Assembly: GCA_947259275.1 (NCBI GenBank)
Contig: CAMYMH010000002.1
Span: 1-64,000, forward strand
Source of the DNA: an uncultured Acidimicrobiaceae bacterium
Lineage (GTDB): Bacteria > Actinomycetota > Acidimicrobiia > Spongiisociales > SHLN01
Length of the DNA: 64,000 nucleotides
Reading direction: 5' to 3'
The translations under genes and the position numbers were made by a program. Positions 29,788 through 39,475 of this stretch are shown here, piece after piece. The first letter of the stretch is position 1. Every line of letters starts with the position of its first letter. Under the pieces are notes generated by a model, which was not told the origin of the DNA, did no database searches, and saw only the letters and a program-made list of their open reading frames with translations.

Positions 29788-29847
29788 GAGGTGGACAACA
29801 ACAAGCTCCACTTCTTCGATCCGGCCACCAACCTCCGCATCTACTAG
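29788..29847 (+). pseudogene. C-terminal tail of sugar ABC ATPase (UgpC/MsmK type)
   Basis: EVDNNKLHFFDPATNLRIY* matches the usual C-terminus of these ATPases. Confidence 0.6.
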
Positions 29848-29907
29848 GAGACAGTCGCGGGAACGAGTCGGGGGCGGGTGGCGTTACACCTGCCAGGAGG
29901 TCACGCC

Positions 29908-30540
29908 ATGTTTAGAGCGAAGAAGAACGAGATGATCGCGCCCGAGGATGCGCTGCCGGGTCGAGATCAAGCGATCGAAAGGTCCAACCTTCATTTCGTA
30001 AATGGCAGGTCCATTTATCCGCCATTCCCTGAAGGCATGGAGCAAGCCGTCTTCGGCATGGGGTGTTTCTGGGGCGCCGAGCGGATCTTTTGGCAGATTC
30101 CCGGGGTGTACACGACTGCGGCCGGTTACGCCGGCGGGTATACGCCCAATCCGACTTACGAAGAAACATGCACCGGCCGTACCGGGCACACCGAGGCCGT
30201 GCTGGTGGTCTACGACCCCGAGCAGGTCAGCTACGAGCGGCTGTTGAAGGACTTCTGGGAGCAGCACGATCCCACCCAGTACATGGGCCAGGGCAATGAT
30301 CGAGGCAGCCAGTACCGGTCGGCCCTCTACACCTTCACCGACCAGCAGGCCGACGTGGCCAAGCGGTCACGTGATCGTTATCAGGCCCTGCTCGACGAGA
30401 AGGGCTTTGGTCAGATCACCACTGAGCTAGCCGAGGCAGGCGAGTTCTACTACGCCGAGGAGTATCACCAGCAGTACCTGGCCAAGAACCCGGGCGGCTA
30501 TTGCAACCACGGCTTCTGCCAGGTGTCGTACCCGGGTTGA
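29908..30540 (+). CDS. msrA: peptide methionine sulfoxide reductase MsrA
   Basis: [44 protein letters not shown]. Confidence 0.95.
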   Translation: MFRAKKNEMIAPEDALPGRDQAIERSNLHFVNGRSIYPPFPEGMEQAVFGMGCFWGAERIFWQIPGVYTTAAGYAGGYTPNPTYEETCTGRTGHTEAVLVVYDPEQVSYERLLKDFWEQHDPTQYMGQGNDRGSQYRSALYTFTDQQADVAKRSRDRYQALLDEKGFGQITTELAEAGEFYYAEEYHQQYLAKNPGGYCNHGFCQVSYPG

Positions 30541-30603
30541 CCTCCCCCGCTTGCGAGAGGGGTAACGGGGGCCTCAACCAGGATTGCCTCGATGTCGGGA
30601 CGG

Positions 30604-31188
30604 TCATTTCCCGAGTTCGGCTTCGGCCGCCATCCGCGCTTCCCAGATCTGCCCACGGTGCTCGGCCTCGTGTTGGCTGAGGTGCTCGATCACCCACTCA
30701 GGCGTCACCGGGCCCGCCTGGGTTGGTCGAGGGGCGCGGAAGTCATCCAGATCCATGCCGGTCAACACTCGGACGAACGCCTGACGGCTCGCCGCGAGCC
30801 GATCGATGTGAGTCTGAAGCGACTCGCCCACCACCGGCGTATATGACCGGTCGGGCAACAGGATCGGGTGCGGGAAATAGGGCAGGAGTTCAGTGTCCAT
30901 TCCCGGCAGCATGCGCGCTTCGTCCTCGGGGCGGCCGAGTATGTCGGTATAGAGCCAGTCCATTTCGAACACCGCGATGTGATAGAGCAGCGTGGCCACG
31001 CTGTGGCGGTGGCCATCCGGCAGCATGTCGAGCGCCTCGGTGGAGATCTCGTCGACTTGCCCGCTGGATGGGTCCGTCCAGGTGACGTAGGTCAGGGTGC
31101 GTCGTCGGGTCTCTTCGAGCGTCCATAAGGAGTAGCCGATCTCCGGCGGCGGTCCTTTGGCCGGCTCGACCGCAGCGGTTTTAGACAC
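30604..31188 (-). CDS. DinB family protein
   Basis: SVATLLYHIAVFEMDWLY...VIEHLSQHEAEHRGQI. Confidence 0.8.
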   Translation of the reverse strand: MSKTAAVEPAKGPPPEIGYSLWTLEETRRRTLTYVTWTDPSSGQVDEISTEALDMLPDGHRHSVATLLYHIAVFEMDWLYTDILGRPEDEARMLPGMDTELLPYFPHPILLPDRSYTPVVGESLQTHIDRLAASRQAFVRVLTGMDLDDFRAPRPTQAGPVTPEWVIEHLSQHEAEHRGQIWEARMAAEAELGK

Positions 31189-31203
31189 TTGCCACCCGAG
31201 CGT

Positions 31204-33789
31204 CTAGTCGCCGTTGACCGGCTGGTGCACGTTCATCGGCAGCCGGTTGCGCCATTGGCCGTCCACCTGCTGGAAGGCAGCGGCCACCGCGCCGGCGGTC
31301 GGCACCAGGCCGATCTCGCCAACGCCCTTGATTCCGTAAGGGGCTCCCGGCTGGGGGGCCTCGACCAGGATGGTTTCGATATCGGGGATGTCCTTGGGCC
31401 GGAGGATGTCGAGGCTCCGCAGGGTCATGTGGGTCGGTCGGGCTTCGTCGTCGGTCGGGAATTCCTCGGTGAGGGCGTACCCGAGGCCCATGTGGACGGA
31501 GCCCTCGATCTGGCCTTCGCAAAGGGTCGGGTTGACCACCCGCCCGACGTCGTGCACCGCCACCACTTTTTCGATGTCGCCGCTCTCAGGATCGGCGATC
31601 ACGAGCTGAGCGGCGTAGGCGAAGGTTGAGTGGATGACGGGGTTGTCGACGCCTTCTTCGAGTGAGTTGGTCCAGTCCACCCGATATTCGCCGTAGTAGT
31701 CGACGCCGATCTTGCGGCCGTCCTGGTTGGCAACTCGACAGGCATCCTTAACCGACCCTGCTCCCATCAAGGTGCCGCGCGAGCCGGTTGTCTGACCTGC
31801 CCCCAGCTCCCGGCTGGTGTCGACCACGACTCGCACCTTGGCCGGGTCGACCCCCAGCTCCTCGACCGCTACCTGCAAAGCCACGGTATGAACGCCCTGA
31901 CCCATCTCGGTCCAGCAATGGCGGACTTCCACCCAACCGTCCTCCTCAAAACGAACCACCGCGCCGGCAATCTCTTTGAACCCGTTGCCGAGCCCTGAGT
32001 TCTTGATGCCCATCCCCAGGCCCACGGCCTTGCCGGCGGCCCTGGCCTCCTCATACAGCGGCTTGGCGGTGTCGAGGCATAGCCGAGCACCCCGGCAGCC
32101 GTCGTCCATGATTTGTCCGGGCCCCCACACGTCACCGGGAGACACGATGTTGCGGTGGCGGATCTCCCATCCGCTGATGCCGACCATCTCGGCGAGGCGA
32201 TCCATCACGCCCTCGGTGGCGAACTGGGCCTGGTTGGCGCCGAACCCCCGGAAGGCGCCGCACACCGGGTTGTTGGTGCGGACTGCCACCGCTTCGACGT
32301 CGATGTTGGGGAACACATAGGGTCCGCTGGTGTGCCCGGCTGCTCGCTCGAGCACTTTCATGCCCACCGAGGCGTACGGCCCGCTGTCACCTATCAACCG
32401 GGAGCGGAAGGCCAGCATCTTGCCGTCTTCGTCGCATCCTGCCGACACTTCGAGCCGGATCGGGTGGCGCTTCGGGTGCATGATCAATGACTGCTCGCGG
32501 GTAAGGGTGCACTTGACCGGTTGGCCCAGCAGGTGGGCGGCCAGGGCGGTCTGGGCCTGGTTGGACATGTCCTCTTTGCCACCGAAGGCACCGCCGTTCG
32601 AAACCAGCTCGACGATGACCTGGTCCTTCTCGATGGCGAGCACCTCGGCGATCTGGTTGCGGTCGTCCCACACGCCTTGTCCGCCCGAGTACACCATCAG
32701 AGGTCCGTCCTCCCCGGGGACCGCCAGGGTCGACTCGGGCTCGAGGAAGGCATGTTCAACCCGCTGGGTGTGGAACGTCTCGTGGACGACGTGGGCGGCG
32801 CTCGCCAAGGCCTCCTCGACATCGCCCCGGCTGTAGACCGACCGGGACAACACGTTGCCGTCGAGTCCCCACACCGCATCCTCATCGGACGTGAGGGCGG
32901 CGTCGGGGTCGGCGAACGGTTTGAGGATGTGGTACTCGACCTCAACCGCGTCGGCGGCCCGGCGAGCGATCTGGACCGACTCGGCCACAACGATGGCGAG
33001 AACGTCTCCGAGATACGAGGTGCGTCCGCCCTCAGGGATGAACACCGGCCAGTCCTCATGGATGATGCCGACCCGCAGGGCCCCGGGCACGTCGGCGGCG
33101 GTGTAGACGGCGATGACGCCTTCGATGGCCAGGGCGGGGCCGGTGTCGATCCGGAGCACATCGGCCCGGGCATGGTCGCTCAGCTTGAGGGCAGCATGGA
33201 GCAGGCCCTCGGGTCGCAGGTCGTCGATGTATCCCCGGTCGCCGAGGGCCAGCTCGGCCGCCTCGTACCTGGCGCCGCGGGTTCCCACGCCGCCCGGGAG
33301 GACGACCTCCGGGATGGCGTCGTCACGCAGCATCTCGATGGCCTCGAAGATCTTGGTGTACCCGGTGCACCGGCACAGGTGGCCGCCCAGCCGTCCGGCC
33401 GCCGTTTCCCGGGTAAGGTCCTTGCCTTTCTGGTCGAGCAGCGCCTTGGCCCGTACCAGGATGCCGGGCGTGCAAAAACCGCATTGGAGAGCCCCGGCGG
33501 CGGCGAAGGCGCCGGCCAGGCTGGCCCGCTCTTCCCCGGGGAGGCCTTCCAGGGTGGTGACCTCTTTGCCCTCGGCCTTTTCCATTCCGACCAGGCAGCT
33601 CTGGATGGCTTTGCCGTCGAGGAGCACGGTGCAGGCCCCGCAGTGGCCGGTCGGAGAGCAGCCGTCCTTGGGCGAGGTGATGTCCAGCTCTTCTCGCAGG
33701 GCGGCCAGAAGGTGCGGATGATCCGACCGCACGGCGGCGGCCTCGCCGTTGACCACGAAGCTCGTCTGCTCACGCGGCGTGGTCGTCAT
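31204..33789 (-). CDS. xanthine dehydrogenase-like protein, fused [2Fe-2S] and molybdopterin-binding domains (selenium-dependent XDH-like)
   Basis: DGCSPTGHCGACTVLLDGKAIQSC, QCGFCTPGI, HLCRCTGY; GGAFGGKEDMSNQ, GAFRGFGANQ, GAPYGIKGVGEIG. Confidence 0.85.
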   Translation of the reverse strand: MTTTPREQTSFVVNGEAAAVRSDHPHLLAALREELDITSPKDGCSPTGHCGACTVLLDGKAIQSCLVGMEKAEGKEVTTLEGLPGEERASLAGAFAAAGALQCGFCTPGILVRAKALLDQKGKDLTRETAAGRLGGHLCRCTGYTKIFEAIEMLRDDAIPEVVLPGGVGTRGARYEAAELALGDRGYIDDLRPEGLLHAALKLSDHARADVLRIDTGPALAIEGVIAVYTAADVPGALRVGIIHEDWPVFIPEGGRTSYLGDVLAIVVAESVQIARRAADAVEVEYHILKPFADPDAALTSDEDAVWGLDGNVLSRSVYSRGDVEEALASAAHVVHETFHTQRVEHAFLEPESTLAVPGEDGPLMVYSGGQGVWDDRNQIAEVLAIEKDQVIVELVSNGGAFGGKEDMSNQAQTALAAHLLGQPVKCTLTREQSLIMHPKRHPIRLEVSAGCDEDGKMLAFRSRLIGDSGPYASVGMKVLERAAGHTSGPYVFPNIDVEAVAVRTNNPVCGAFRGFGANQAQFATEGVMDRLAEMVGISGWEIRHRNIVSPGDVWGPGQIMDDGCRGARLCLDTAKPLYEEARAAGKAVGLGMGIKNSGLGNGFKEIAGAVVRFEEDGWVEVRHCWTEMGQGVHTVALQVAVEELGVDPAKVRVVVDTSRELGAGQTTGSRGTLMGAGSVKDACRVANQDGRKIGVDYYGEYRVDWTNSLEEGVDNPVIHSTFAYAAQLVIADPESGDIEKVVAVHDVGRVVNPTLCEGQIEGSVHMGLGYALTEEFPTDDEARPTHMTLRSLDILRPKDIPDIETILVEAPQPGAPYGIKGVGEIGLVPTAGAVAAAFQQVDGQWRNRLPMNVHQPVNGD

Positions 33790-33945
33790 CGGTGCTCCTC
33801 CCCGTGGCTGGTGACGCAATCATATCGGAAGGGGGATTGGGGGCCACTGGGGGCCACGAGCCTTGGTTAGAGCGGCACCAGGGCGTCGTAGGGTCTCGCT
33901 GGTTAGTCTGGCGACCACGATGGCCGACCAGAGGAGGGTTGCGGT

Positions 33946-35112
33946 TTGACCCAGGCAGGCGCAAGCCTCCGGGTGAGCTCGAAGTACCTCGCCTACCTCG
34001 TGCCTCTGGGGGCCGTCGGCTTCGCTCTTCTCATCGGCGCCATCATGTTGCTGGCGTTCGATGCCAGTCCCATCGAGGGCTTCCGGGCGCTCTTCCGGGG
34101 CGCATTCGGAAGCACGGATGCGCTCATCGAAACGGCTATCAAGGCGACGCCGCTGCTTTTTGTGGGTGTCGGCATCACGATTGCGTTCCGCGCCAACGTC
34201 ATCAACATCGGCGGTGAGGGGCAGATCGTGGCCGGTGGACTGCTCTCAACGATGACGGCGCTGTGGCTGCCCGATCTGTCTGCCTGGATCATGCTTCCCG
34301 CCATCCTCATCATGGGTTTTGTCGGTGGTGCGATTTGGGGGTTCATCCCGGGGTATCTGAAGGCCTATTTCGGCGTGAACGAGATCCTCAGCACGATCAT
34401 GCTCAACGTGGTCGCCGTGCAGTTGATGAACTACCTGCTCCGCCAGCCGCTCATCGACCCTGCCGAGATCGAGCGCGGAACCCGGATTCCCCAGACCGAG
34501 CGGCTCCAGGAGGGGGCGGATCTTCCGCTGCTGTTCGGCAGCGACCGCCTCCACATCGGGCCGCTGCTGGCCGTGCTGGCTGCCATCGCCGCCTACATCT
34601 TGCTGTGGCGTACGCCGCTGGGATACCGGCTCCGGGCCGTTGGGCAAAACCCGGATGCCGCCCGCTACGCCGGCATCCCCGTCAAGCGCACCATCACGCT
34701 GGCGTTGACGCTGAGCGGAGCGCTGTGCGGGCTGGCCGGAGCCGTCCTCGTGTTCGGGAGCGAGGGGCACCGGATGGTCACCGACGGCTCGACGGCCGGC
34801 TTCACCGGGAGTGCCGGGTTCAACGGAATCGTGGCCGCCCTGTTTGGCGGGCTGCACCCGATCTTCACCATCCCGGCGTCGTTCCTGTTCGGTGGACTCC
34901 TCGTCGGCGGTATCTCGCTGCAGCGGGCCGTACAGGTGCCATCGGCCTTGATCCTCGCCCTCAACGGCCTCGTCGTGATCTTCGTCGTGTCCACCGATCG
35001 ATACCGGCAGCGGCTGCGTGATCAGGACGCCCGCCGTGACGCCCTCGCCAGCGCCGGTGCCTCATCTGTGCCTCTGGCGGCCGACCGTGGGGGAGGGGGA
35101 GAAGAACCGTGA
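33946..35112 (+). CDS. ABC transporter permease, BMP/nucleoside family
   Basis: IAFRANVINIGGEGQIVAGGL; YFGVNEILSTIMLNVVAVQLMNYLL. Confidence 0.88.
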   Translation: MTQAGASLRVSSKYLAYLVPLGAVGFALLIGAIMLLAFDASPIEGFRALFRGAFGSTDALIETAIKATPLLFVGVGITIAFRANVINIGGEGQIVAGGLLSTMTALWLPDLSAWIMLPAILIMGFVGGAIWGFIPGYLKAYFGVNEILSTIMLNVVAVQLMNYLLRQPLIDPAEIERGTRIPQTERLQEGADLPLLFGSDRLHIGPLLAVLAAIAAYILLWRTPLGYRLRAVGQNPDAARYAGIPVKRTITLALTLSGALCGLAGAVLVFGSEGHRMVTDGSTAGFTGSAGFNGIVAALFGGLHPIFTIPASFLFGGLLVGGISLQRAVQVPSALILALNGLVVIFVVSTDRYRQRLRDQDARRDALASAGASSVPLAADRGGGGEEP

Positions 35113-36041
35113 GTGAGTTCTTCACCGAGGCCGTTCTGATCGCGACCATCGCATCGGGCATCCGGTTTGGCGTGCCACTTTTGCTTGCCGGACTCGGCGA
35201 AGCCTATGGACAACGCAGCGGCGTGCTCAACCTCGGGGTCGACGGTGTCATGCTGCTCGGCGCCTTCGGCGGCTACTACACGGTTCTGAAGTCGGACAAT
35301 GTTTGGCTGGGGATCGCCGTCGGCTTGGCCATCGGCCTCGTGCTCGGCGTCATCTCGGCGTTCATCACTGTCACCCTCAAAGCCGAGCAAGGCATTTCCG
35401 GCATCGGCATATTCCTGTTCGGCTTGGGGATGAGCGACTTGCTGTTTCAGCGACTCGTTGGCACGCCCCGCCCAATCGATACCTTCCCGCGGCTGGAGAT
35501 CCCGCTCCTGCGCGACATCCCCTGGATCGGGGAGATGCTGTTCCGGCAGAACGTCGTCGTGTACTTGGCGTTTCTGGCGATCCCGCTCAGCATGTTCGTC
35601 GTCAACCGCACCACCTTCGGCATGAAGATCCGCGCCGTCGGCGAGAACCCGGAAGCAGCCGACAGCCTCGGCGTGTCGGTCGCCAAGGTACGGTACGGCA
35701 CCATGCTCATCGGTGGCACCTTGGCCGGTGTGGCCGGGGCCGCCCTCGCCATCGACCTCGGGATCTTCCAGCAGAACATCACGAACGCGCAGGGGTTCAT
35801 CGCCATCGCCCTCGTGTACTTCGGGGCGTGGCGGCCGTTCGGCGTCATGCTGGGGGCGTTGCTGTATGGCTTCGTAAATGCGACCGTCATCCAGTGGAAG
35901 ACGCTGGGGATCATCCCCGACAGCTGGTCCGACATCGCCGCGATGGCCCCGGCAGTCATCACCATTCTCGCCCTCGTCGTCGTTGCCACCCGGTTCCGGG
36001 CGCCGTCGGCGCTCACCAAACCGTTTGAGCGGGGGGAATGA
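35109..36041 (+). CDS. ABC transporter permease, BMP/nucleoside family
   Basis: GEAYGQRSGVLNLGVDGVMLLGAFGGY; overlaps upstream permease by ATGA-type junction. Confidence 0.88.
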   Translation: MSEFFTEAVLIATIASGIRFGVPLLLAGLGEAYGQRSGVLNLGVDGVMLLGAFGGYYTVLKSDNVWLGIAVGLAIGLVLGVISAFITVTLKAEQGISGIGIFLFGLGMSDLLFQRLVGTPRPIDTFPRLEIPLLRDIPWIGEMLFRQNVVVYLAFLAIPLSMFVVNRTTFGMKIRAVGENPEAADSLGVSVAKVRYGTMLIGGTLAGVAGAALAIDLGIFQQNITNAQGFIAIALVYFGAWRPFGVMLGALLYGFVNATVIQWKTLGIIPDSWSDIAAMAPAVITILALVVVATRFRAPSALTKPFERGE

Positions 36042-36171
36042 TGCTGCTGGGATTACCGACCAATGACGAGTCCGCAGTGACCATCGGCACCGGTACAACG
36101 CCGGAAGGAATGGGCACAGTCAATACGAGTGTGCGGCGGCCGACCGTCGCCGAATAGAGGAGGAAGAGACA

Positions 36172-37128
36172 ATGAGATTGAGATCATGGCTGGCTTTGCT
36201 GGCGGCGATGGCCCTCGTGGCGGGGGCATGTGGCGATGATTCGGTGAGCGCCCCTGAGGGGTTCCAGATCGGCATCGTCGCTCCGTCGGCCACCAACGAC
36301 CTGGCATTTACCCAATCCATCGTCGACGCGGCCAACGTGCTGGCCGGCGATCCGGAGATTCTGATATCGGACGGCCTGTTCAACATCGACGATGCCGGAA
36401 GTGCCATTCGCGGCTACGCCGCCGACGGCGTCGACCTGGTCATCGCCCACGGCTCACAGTACGGCGGGCCGCTCCAGGAGATCGCCCAGGATTTTCCCGA
36501 CACCGCGTTTGCGTGGGGCACCACCAACGACACGTTCGGGCTCTCTAACGTCTACGCCTATGAGGCGGCCTCGGACGAGGGGGGCTACGTCATGGGTGTC
36601 ATGGCCGCAGCCCTGACCGAGACCAACAACATTGGGATCGTTGGTCCGATCGAGACCGGCGACGCCAAGCTGTATGTGGACGGCTTCGAGGCCGGCGCTC
36701 TGTCGGGCGGCGCCAATGTCAGCAAGGTATACACCGGGTCCTTCAGCGACGTGGCGCTGGCTAAGCAGGCGGCTGAGGCGTTTGCTTCCCAGGACGTCGA
36801 CGTGATGAGCGGTACTGCCCAGATGGTCGTCGGTGCCGTCGGAGTGGCGGACACCGAGGGGATCCTGTGGTTTGGCACTCAGTCCAACCAAGCTGAGCTC
36901 GGCGACATCGTCGTTGCCTCCCAGGTGTACAAGTGGGAGGTGGTGCTCGAGGACATCCTCAGCAACATCCAAGACGGTGTGCTTGGAGGCCAGTCGTACG
37001 AGATCAACTTCGAGAACGATGGCATCGTGCTGGAGTACAACGACGCCTATGACTTGCCGGGCGATGTCGAGAGCCTTGCCGAAGAAACGATCGACGGCAT
37101 CAAGGATGGGTCGATCTCGACCGGTTAG
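36172..37128 (+). CDS. BMP family ABC transporter substrate-binding lipoprotein
   Basis: lipobox LVAGACGDD; YAADGVDLVIAHGSQYGGPLQEIAQDFPDTAFAW. Confidence 0.88.
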   Translation: MRLRSWLALLAAMALVAGACGDDSVSAPEGFQIGIVAPSATNDLAFTQSIVDAANVLAGDPEILISDGLFNIDDAGSAIRGYAADGVDLVIAHGSQYGGPLQEIAQDFPDTAFAWGTTNDTFGLSNVYAYEAASDEGGYVMGVMAAALTETNNIGIVGPIETGDAKLYVDGFEAGALSGGANVSKVYTGSFSDVALAKQAAEAFASQDVDVMSGTAQMVVGAVGVADTEGILWFGTQSNQAELGDIVVASQVYKWEVVLEDILSNIQDGVLGGQSYEINFENDGIVLEYNDAYDLPGDVESLAEETIDGIKDGSISTG

Positions 37129-37141
37129 CAGATACCGATGA

Positions 37142-37173
37142 GTGATCGGGGGCACGGCTCGGCCCCCGATCAC
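37142..37173. other. intercistronic stem-loop between SBP and ATPase
   Basis: GTGATCGGGGGC-acggctcg-GCCCCCGATCAC, perfect 12-bp stem. Confidence 0.75.
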
Positions 37174-37201
37174 CAGAATTGAGGAGCAAGCCATAGCGAA
37201 T

Positions 37202-38710
37202 ATGCCCATGATGGAGATGCGGGGGATCACGAAGCGGTTCCCCGGTGTCCTCGCCAACGACAACGTCGATTTCGACGTGCAGGCGGGCGAGGTCCACACC
37301 CTGCTCGGAGAGAACGGCGCCGGCAAGAGCACGCTCATGAAGATCCTCTACGGCCTCTACCAGGCCGACGAGGGTGAGATTCTTCTGAATGGCGACCCGA
37401 CCGTCATCGACAGCCCGACCACGGCGATCAGTCACAACATCGGGATGATCCATCAGCACTTCATGCTGGTGGAAACCCTCACCGTGGCCGAGAACGTGGC
37501 CCTCGGGCTGCCGTCAAGCCGGGGAGCCCTCACCGACCTGGATGTCGTCTCGGACCATATCGTCGAGCTCGGGTCCCAGTACGGCCTCGAGTTGGACCCA
37601 GCCGCGCTCGTATGGCAACTGGCAGTCGGTCAGAAGCAGCGGGTCGAGATCATCAAGGCGCTCTACCGGGAGGCTCGGCTGCTCATCCTCGATGAGCCGA
37701 CCGCCGTGCTCACCCCGCAGGAGGTCGACCAGCTGTTCGAAACCCTTCGTCAACTGACGACCGATGGGCGGGGGCTCATCTTCATCTCGCACAAGCTCCA
37801 TGAAGTCCTAGCGCTCAGCAACCGGATCACGGTTCTGCGGCAGGGCCGGGTGACCGGCCAAGCCACGCCGGCTGAAGCCACCAGAGAATCGCTCGCCGAG
37901 ATGATGGTGGGGCGGGAAGTGAAGCTGGCCCCAGATAAGCCCGCGGTCCAGGTGGCGGAGCCGGCGTTGGAGATTCGTGATCTCGAGGTGTACGGGGATC
38001 GCGGGATCGTGGCAGTCGAGCACTTCGACCTCGAGGTGCGAGCCGGCGAGATTCTCGGGATCGCCGGCGTGTCCGGCAACGGACAGCGAGAGCTCGCTGA
38101 ATCGATTGCCGGCCTCCGGGAAGTTACCAAAGGCAGCATCTCGATCGCCGGTACCGACGTGACCAATCATCGCCCGATCGAGATCCGCGACGTCGGCCTG
38201 GCGTACGTGCCCGAAGGCCGCTTGAAGGATGGGAGCATCGCCGACTTCACCGTTTCGGAGAACATCCTGCTGGTGGATCACCGGGACGATCGGTTCCTCA
38301 ATCGGGGCCTGTTCGACTTCGGTGCGATTCGCGAGCATTGCCAGGGGCTGGTCGACGATTTCGCCGTCAAGACCCCAACGCTGGAGACCCCGGTGCGGAG
38401 CTTGTCGGGGGGCAATATCCAGAAGCTGATCCTGGCGCGCGAACTGGAGGGGACTCCCACCGTGCTGCTTGCCTCCCAGCCAACCCGCGGCGTCGACATC
38501 GGAGCCGCCGAGTACATTCACGAGCGACTCGTGGCTCAGCGTGAGCGGGGGACTGCCATCCTGGTCATCTCCGAGGACCTCGACGAGGTGTTTGGCCTTT
38601 CCGACCGGATCGCCGTCATGTATGAGGGGCGGGTGATGGGAATTGTCGACCCTGCCACCGCCACCCGCGAGGAGGTCGGTCTGATGATGGCTGGGGTGAG
38701 TCCGGATTAG
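37202..38710 (+). CDS. ABC transporter ATPase with two nucleotide-binding domains (BMP/nucleoside family)
   Basis: [25 protein letters not shown]; second half [37 protein letters not shown]. Confidence 0.9.
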   Translation: MPMMEMRGITKRFPGVLANDNVDFDVQAGEVHTLLGENGAGKSTLMKILYGLYQADEGEILLNGDPTVIDSPTTAISHNIGMIHQHFMLVETLTVAENVALGLPSSRGALTDLDVVSDHIVELGSQYGLELDPAALVWQLAVGQKQRVEIIKALYREARLLILDEPTAVLTPQEVDQLFETLRQLTTDGRGLIFISHKLHEVLALSNRITVLRQGRVTGQATPAEATRESLAEMMVGREVKLAPDKPAVQVAEPALEIRDLEVYGDRGIVAVEHFDLEVRAGEILGIAGVSGNGQRELAESIAGLREVTKGSISIAGTDVTNHRPIEIRDVGLAYVPEGRLKDGSIADFTVSENILLVDHRDDRFLNRGLFDFGAIREHCQGLVDDFAVKTPTLETPVRSLSGGNIQKLILARELEGTPTVLLASQPTRGVDIGAAEYIHERLVAQRERGTAILVISEDLDEVFGLSDRIAVMYEGRVMGIVDPATATREEVGLMMAGVSPD

Positions 38711-38718
38711 AACCGCAA

Positions 38719-39219
38719 CTAGTCGGCCGGCCGATACGGTTGCACGATCTCGGTGCGCCAGGTGGCGGGATCCGGCTCCTCATTTGGGTCGGTGTAGTAC
38801 ACCTCCCAGGCCGGGCCACCAGGATCAACGTCCTGCTCGTGAATCCAGGCGTTGATCGCCTGGTAGGCAGGTTCCATGCGCTCGTAGGGTCCGGTGTGGA
38901 TGGTGACGACAGCCGGTCCCCCGGGGAGGTGTGATGCCTGGACCTCGCCGTGGCCGGCGACCGCCATCACGACCGGCAGCCCAGCCTCGATGTCGAATTC
39001 GCGGTACTCAGTGTCGAGGGGCCGGTAGCGGGCAAAGGGTTGGCCAACCACGTGGGCGCCGGCTCGACGGATCTGGCTTTCAACGGTGTGATAGACCCGG
39101 CCCAGGAAGCCGGGGATGTCCTCCAGCTTCACTTTCCCCCGCATGACCATTGTCGGCTGTTCGACCATGATCCGTTCCTCGATCTCATACACTCCACCCT
39201 CCTTCCTCTGCACCGACAA
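38719..39219 (-). CDS. GyrI-like/AraC effector-binding domain protein
   Basis: HLPGGPAVVTIHTGPYERMEPAYQAINAWIHEQ. Confidence 0.75.
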   Translation of the reverse strand: MSVQRKEGGVYEIEERIMVEQPTMVMRGKVKLEDIPGFLGRVYHTVESQIRRAGAHVVGQPFARYRPLDTEYREFDIEAGLPVVMAVAGHGEVQASHLPGGPAVVTIHTGPYERMEPAYQAINAWIHEQDVDPGGPAWEVYYTDPNEEPDPATWRTEIVQPYRPAD

Positions 39220-39341
39220 TCATCCGGCACCGGTGGTGGGGGATCTAGAGCCGAAGGTCAAGATCTGTTCGCCGGCCGGACTGGAGAGAACGCGAAACAT
39301 TCTTGGCGAGGGTTATCGGCTTTTGAGGAGCGCCGACTACT

Positions 39342-39407
39342 GTTGCCTCCCGAGATGAACGAAGCAACCGTCGACTGTGGGCACGACCGCCCCGGAGGCG
39401 GTTTTTT
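39342..39407 (+). promoter_or_regulatory. candidate transcription attenuator in the leader of the ATCase-like gene
   Basis: terminator ACCGCC-ccgga-GGCGGT+T6 (39386-39407); GCCTCC (39345-39350) can pair with GGAGGC (39394-39399), and GTTGC/GCAAC (39342-39346/39364-39368) could sequester it. Confidence 0.55.
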
Positions 39408-39475
39408 CTTGGCCCGATGCGGCTTGGACGTTGTCCAAGTAATTGGGCCGAGGGACTGACCAAGGAGAACGGCCA

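Noticed and set aside
30565-30605. Sequence encoding DRPDIEAILVEAP on minus strand, similar to DIETILVEAP of XDH (31350-31390)
   Set aside because: Only ~10 residues match, with no further similarity on either side; could be chance or a tiny remnant, so not called.
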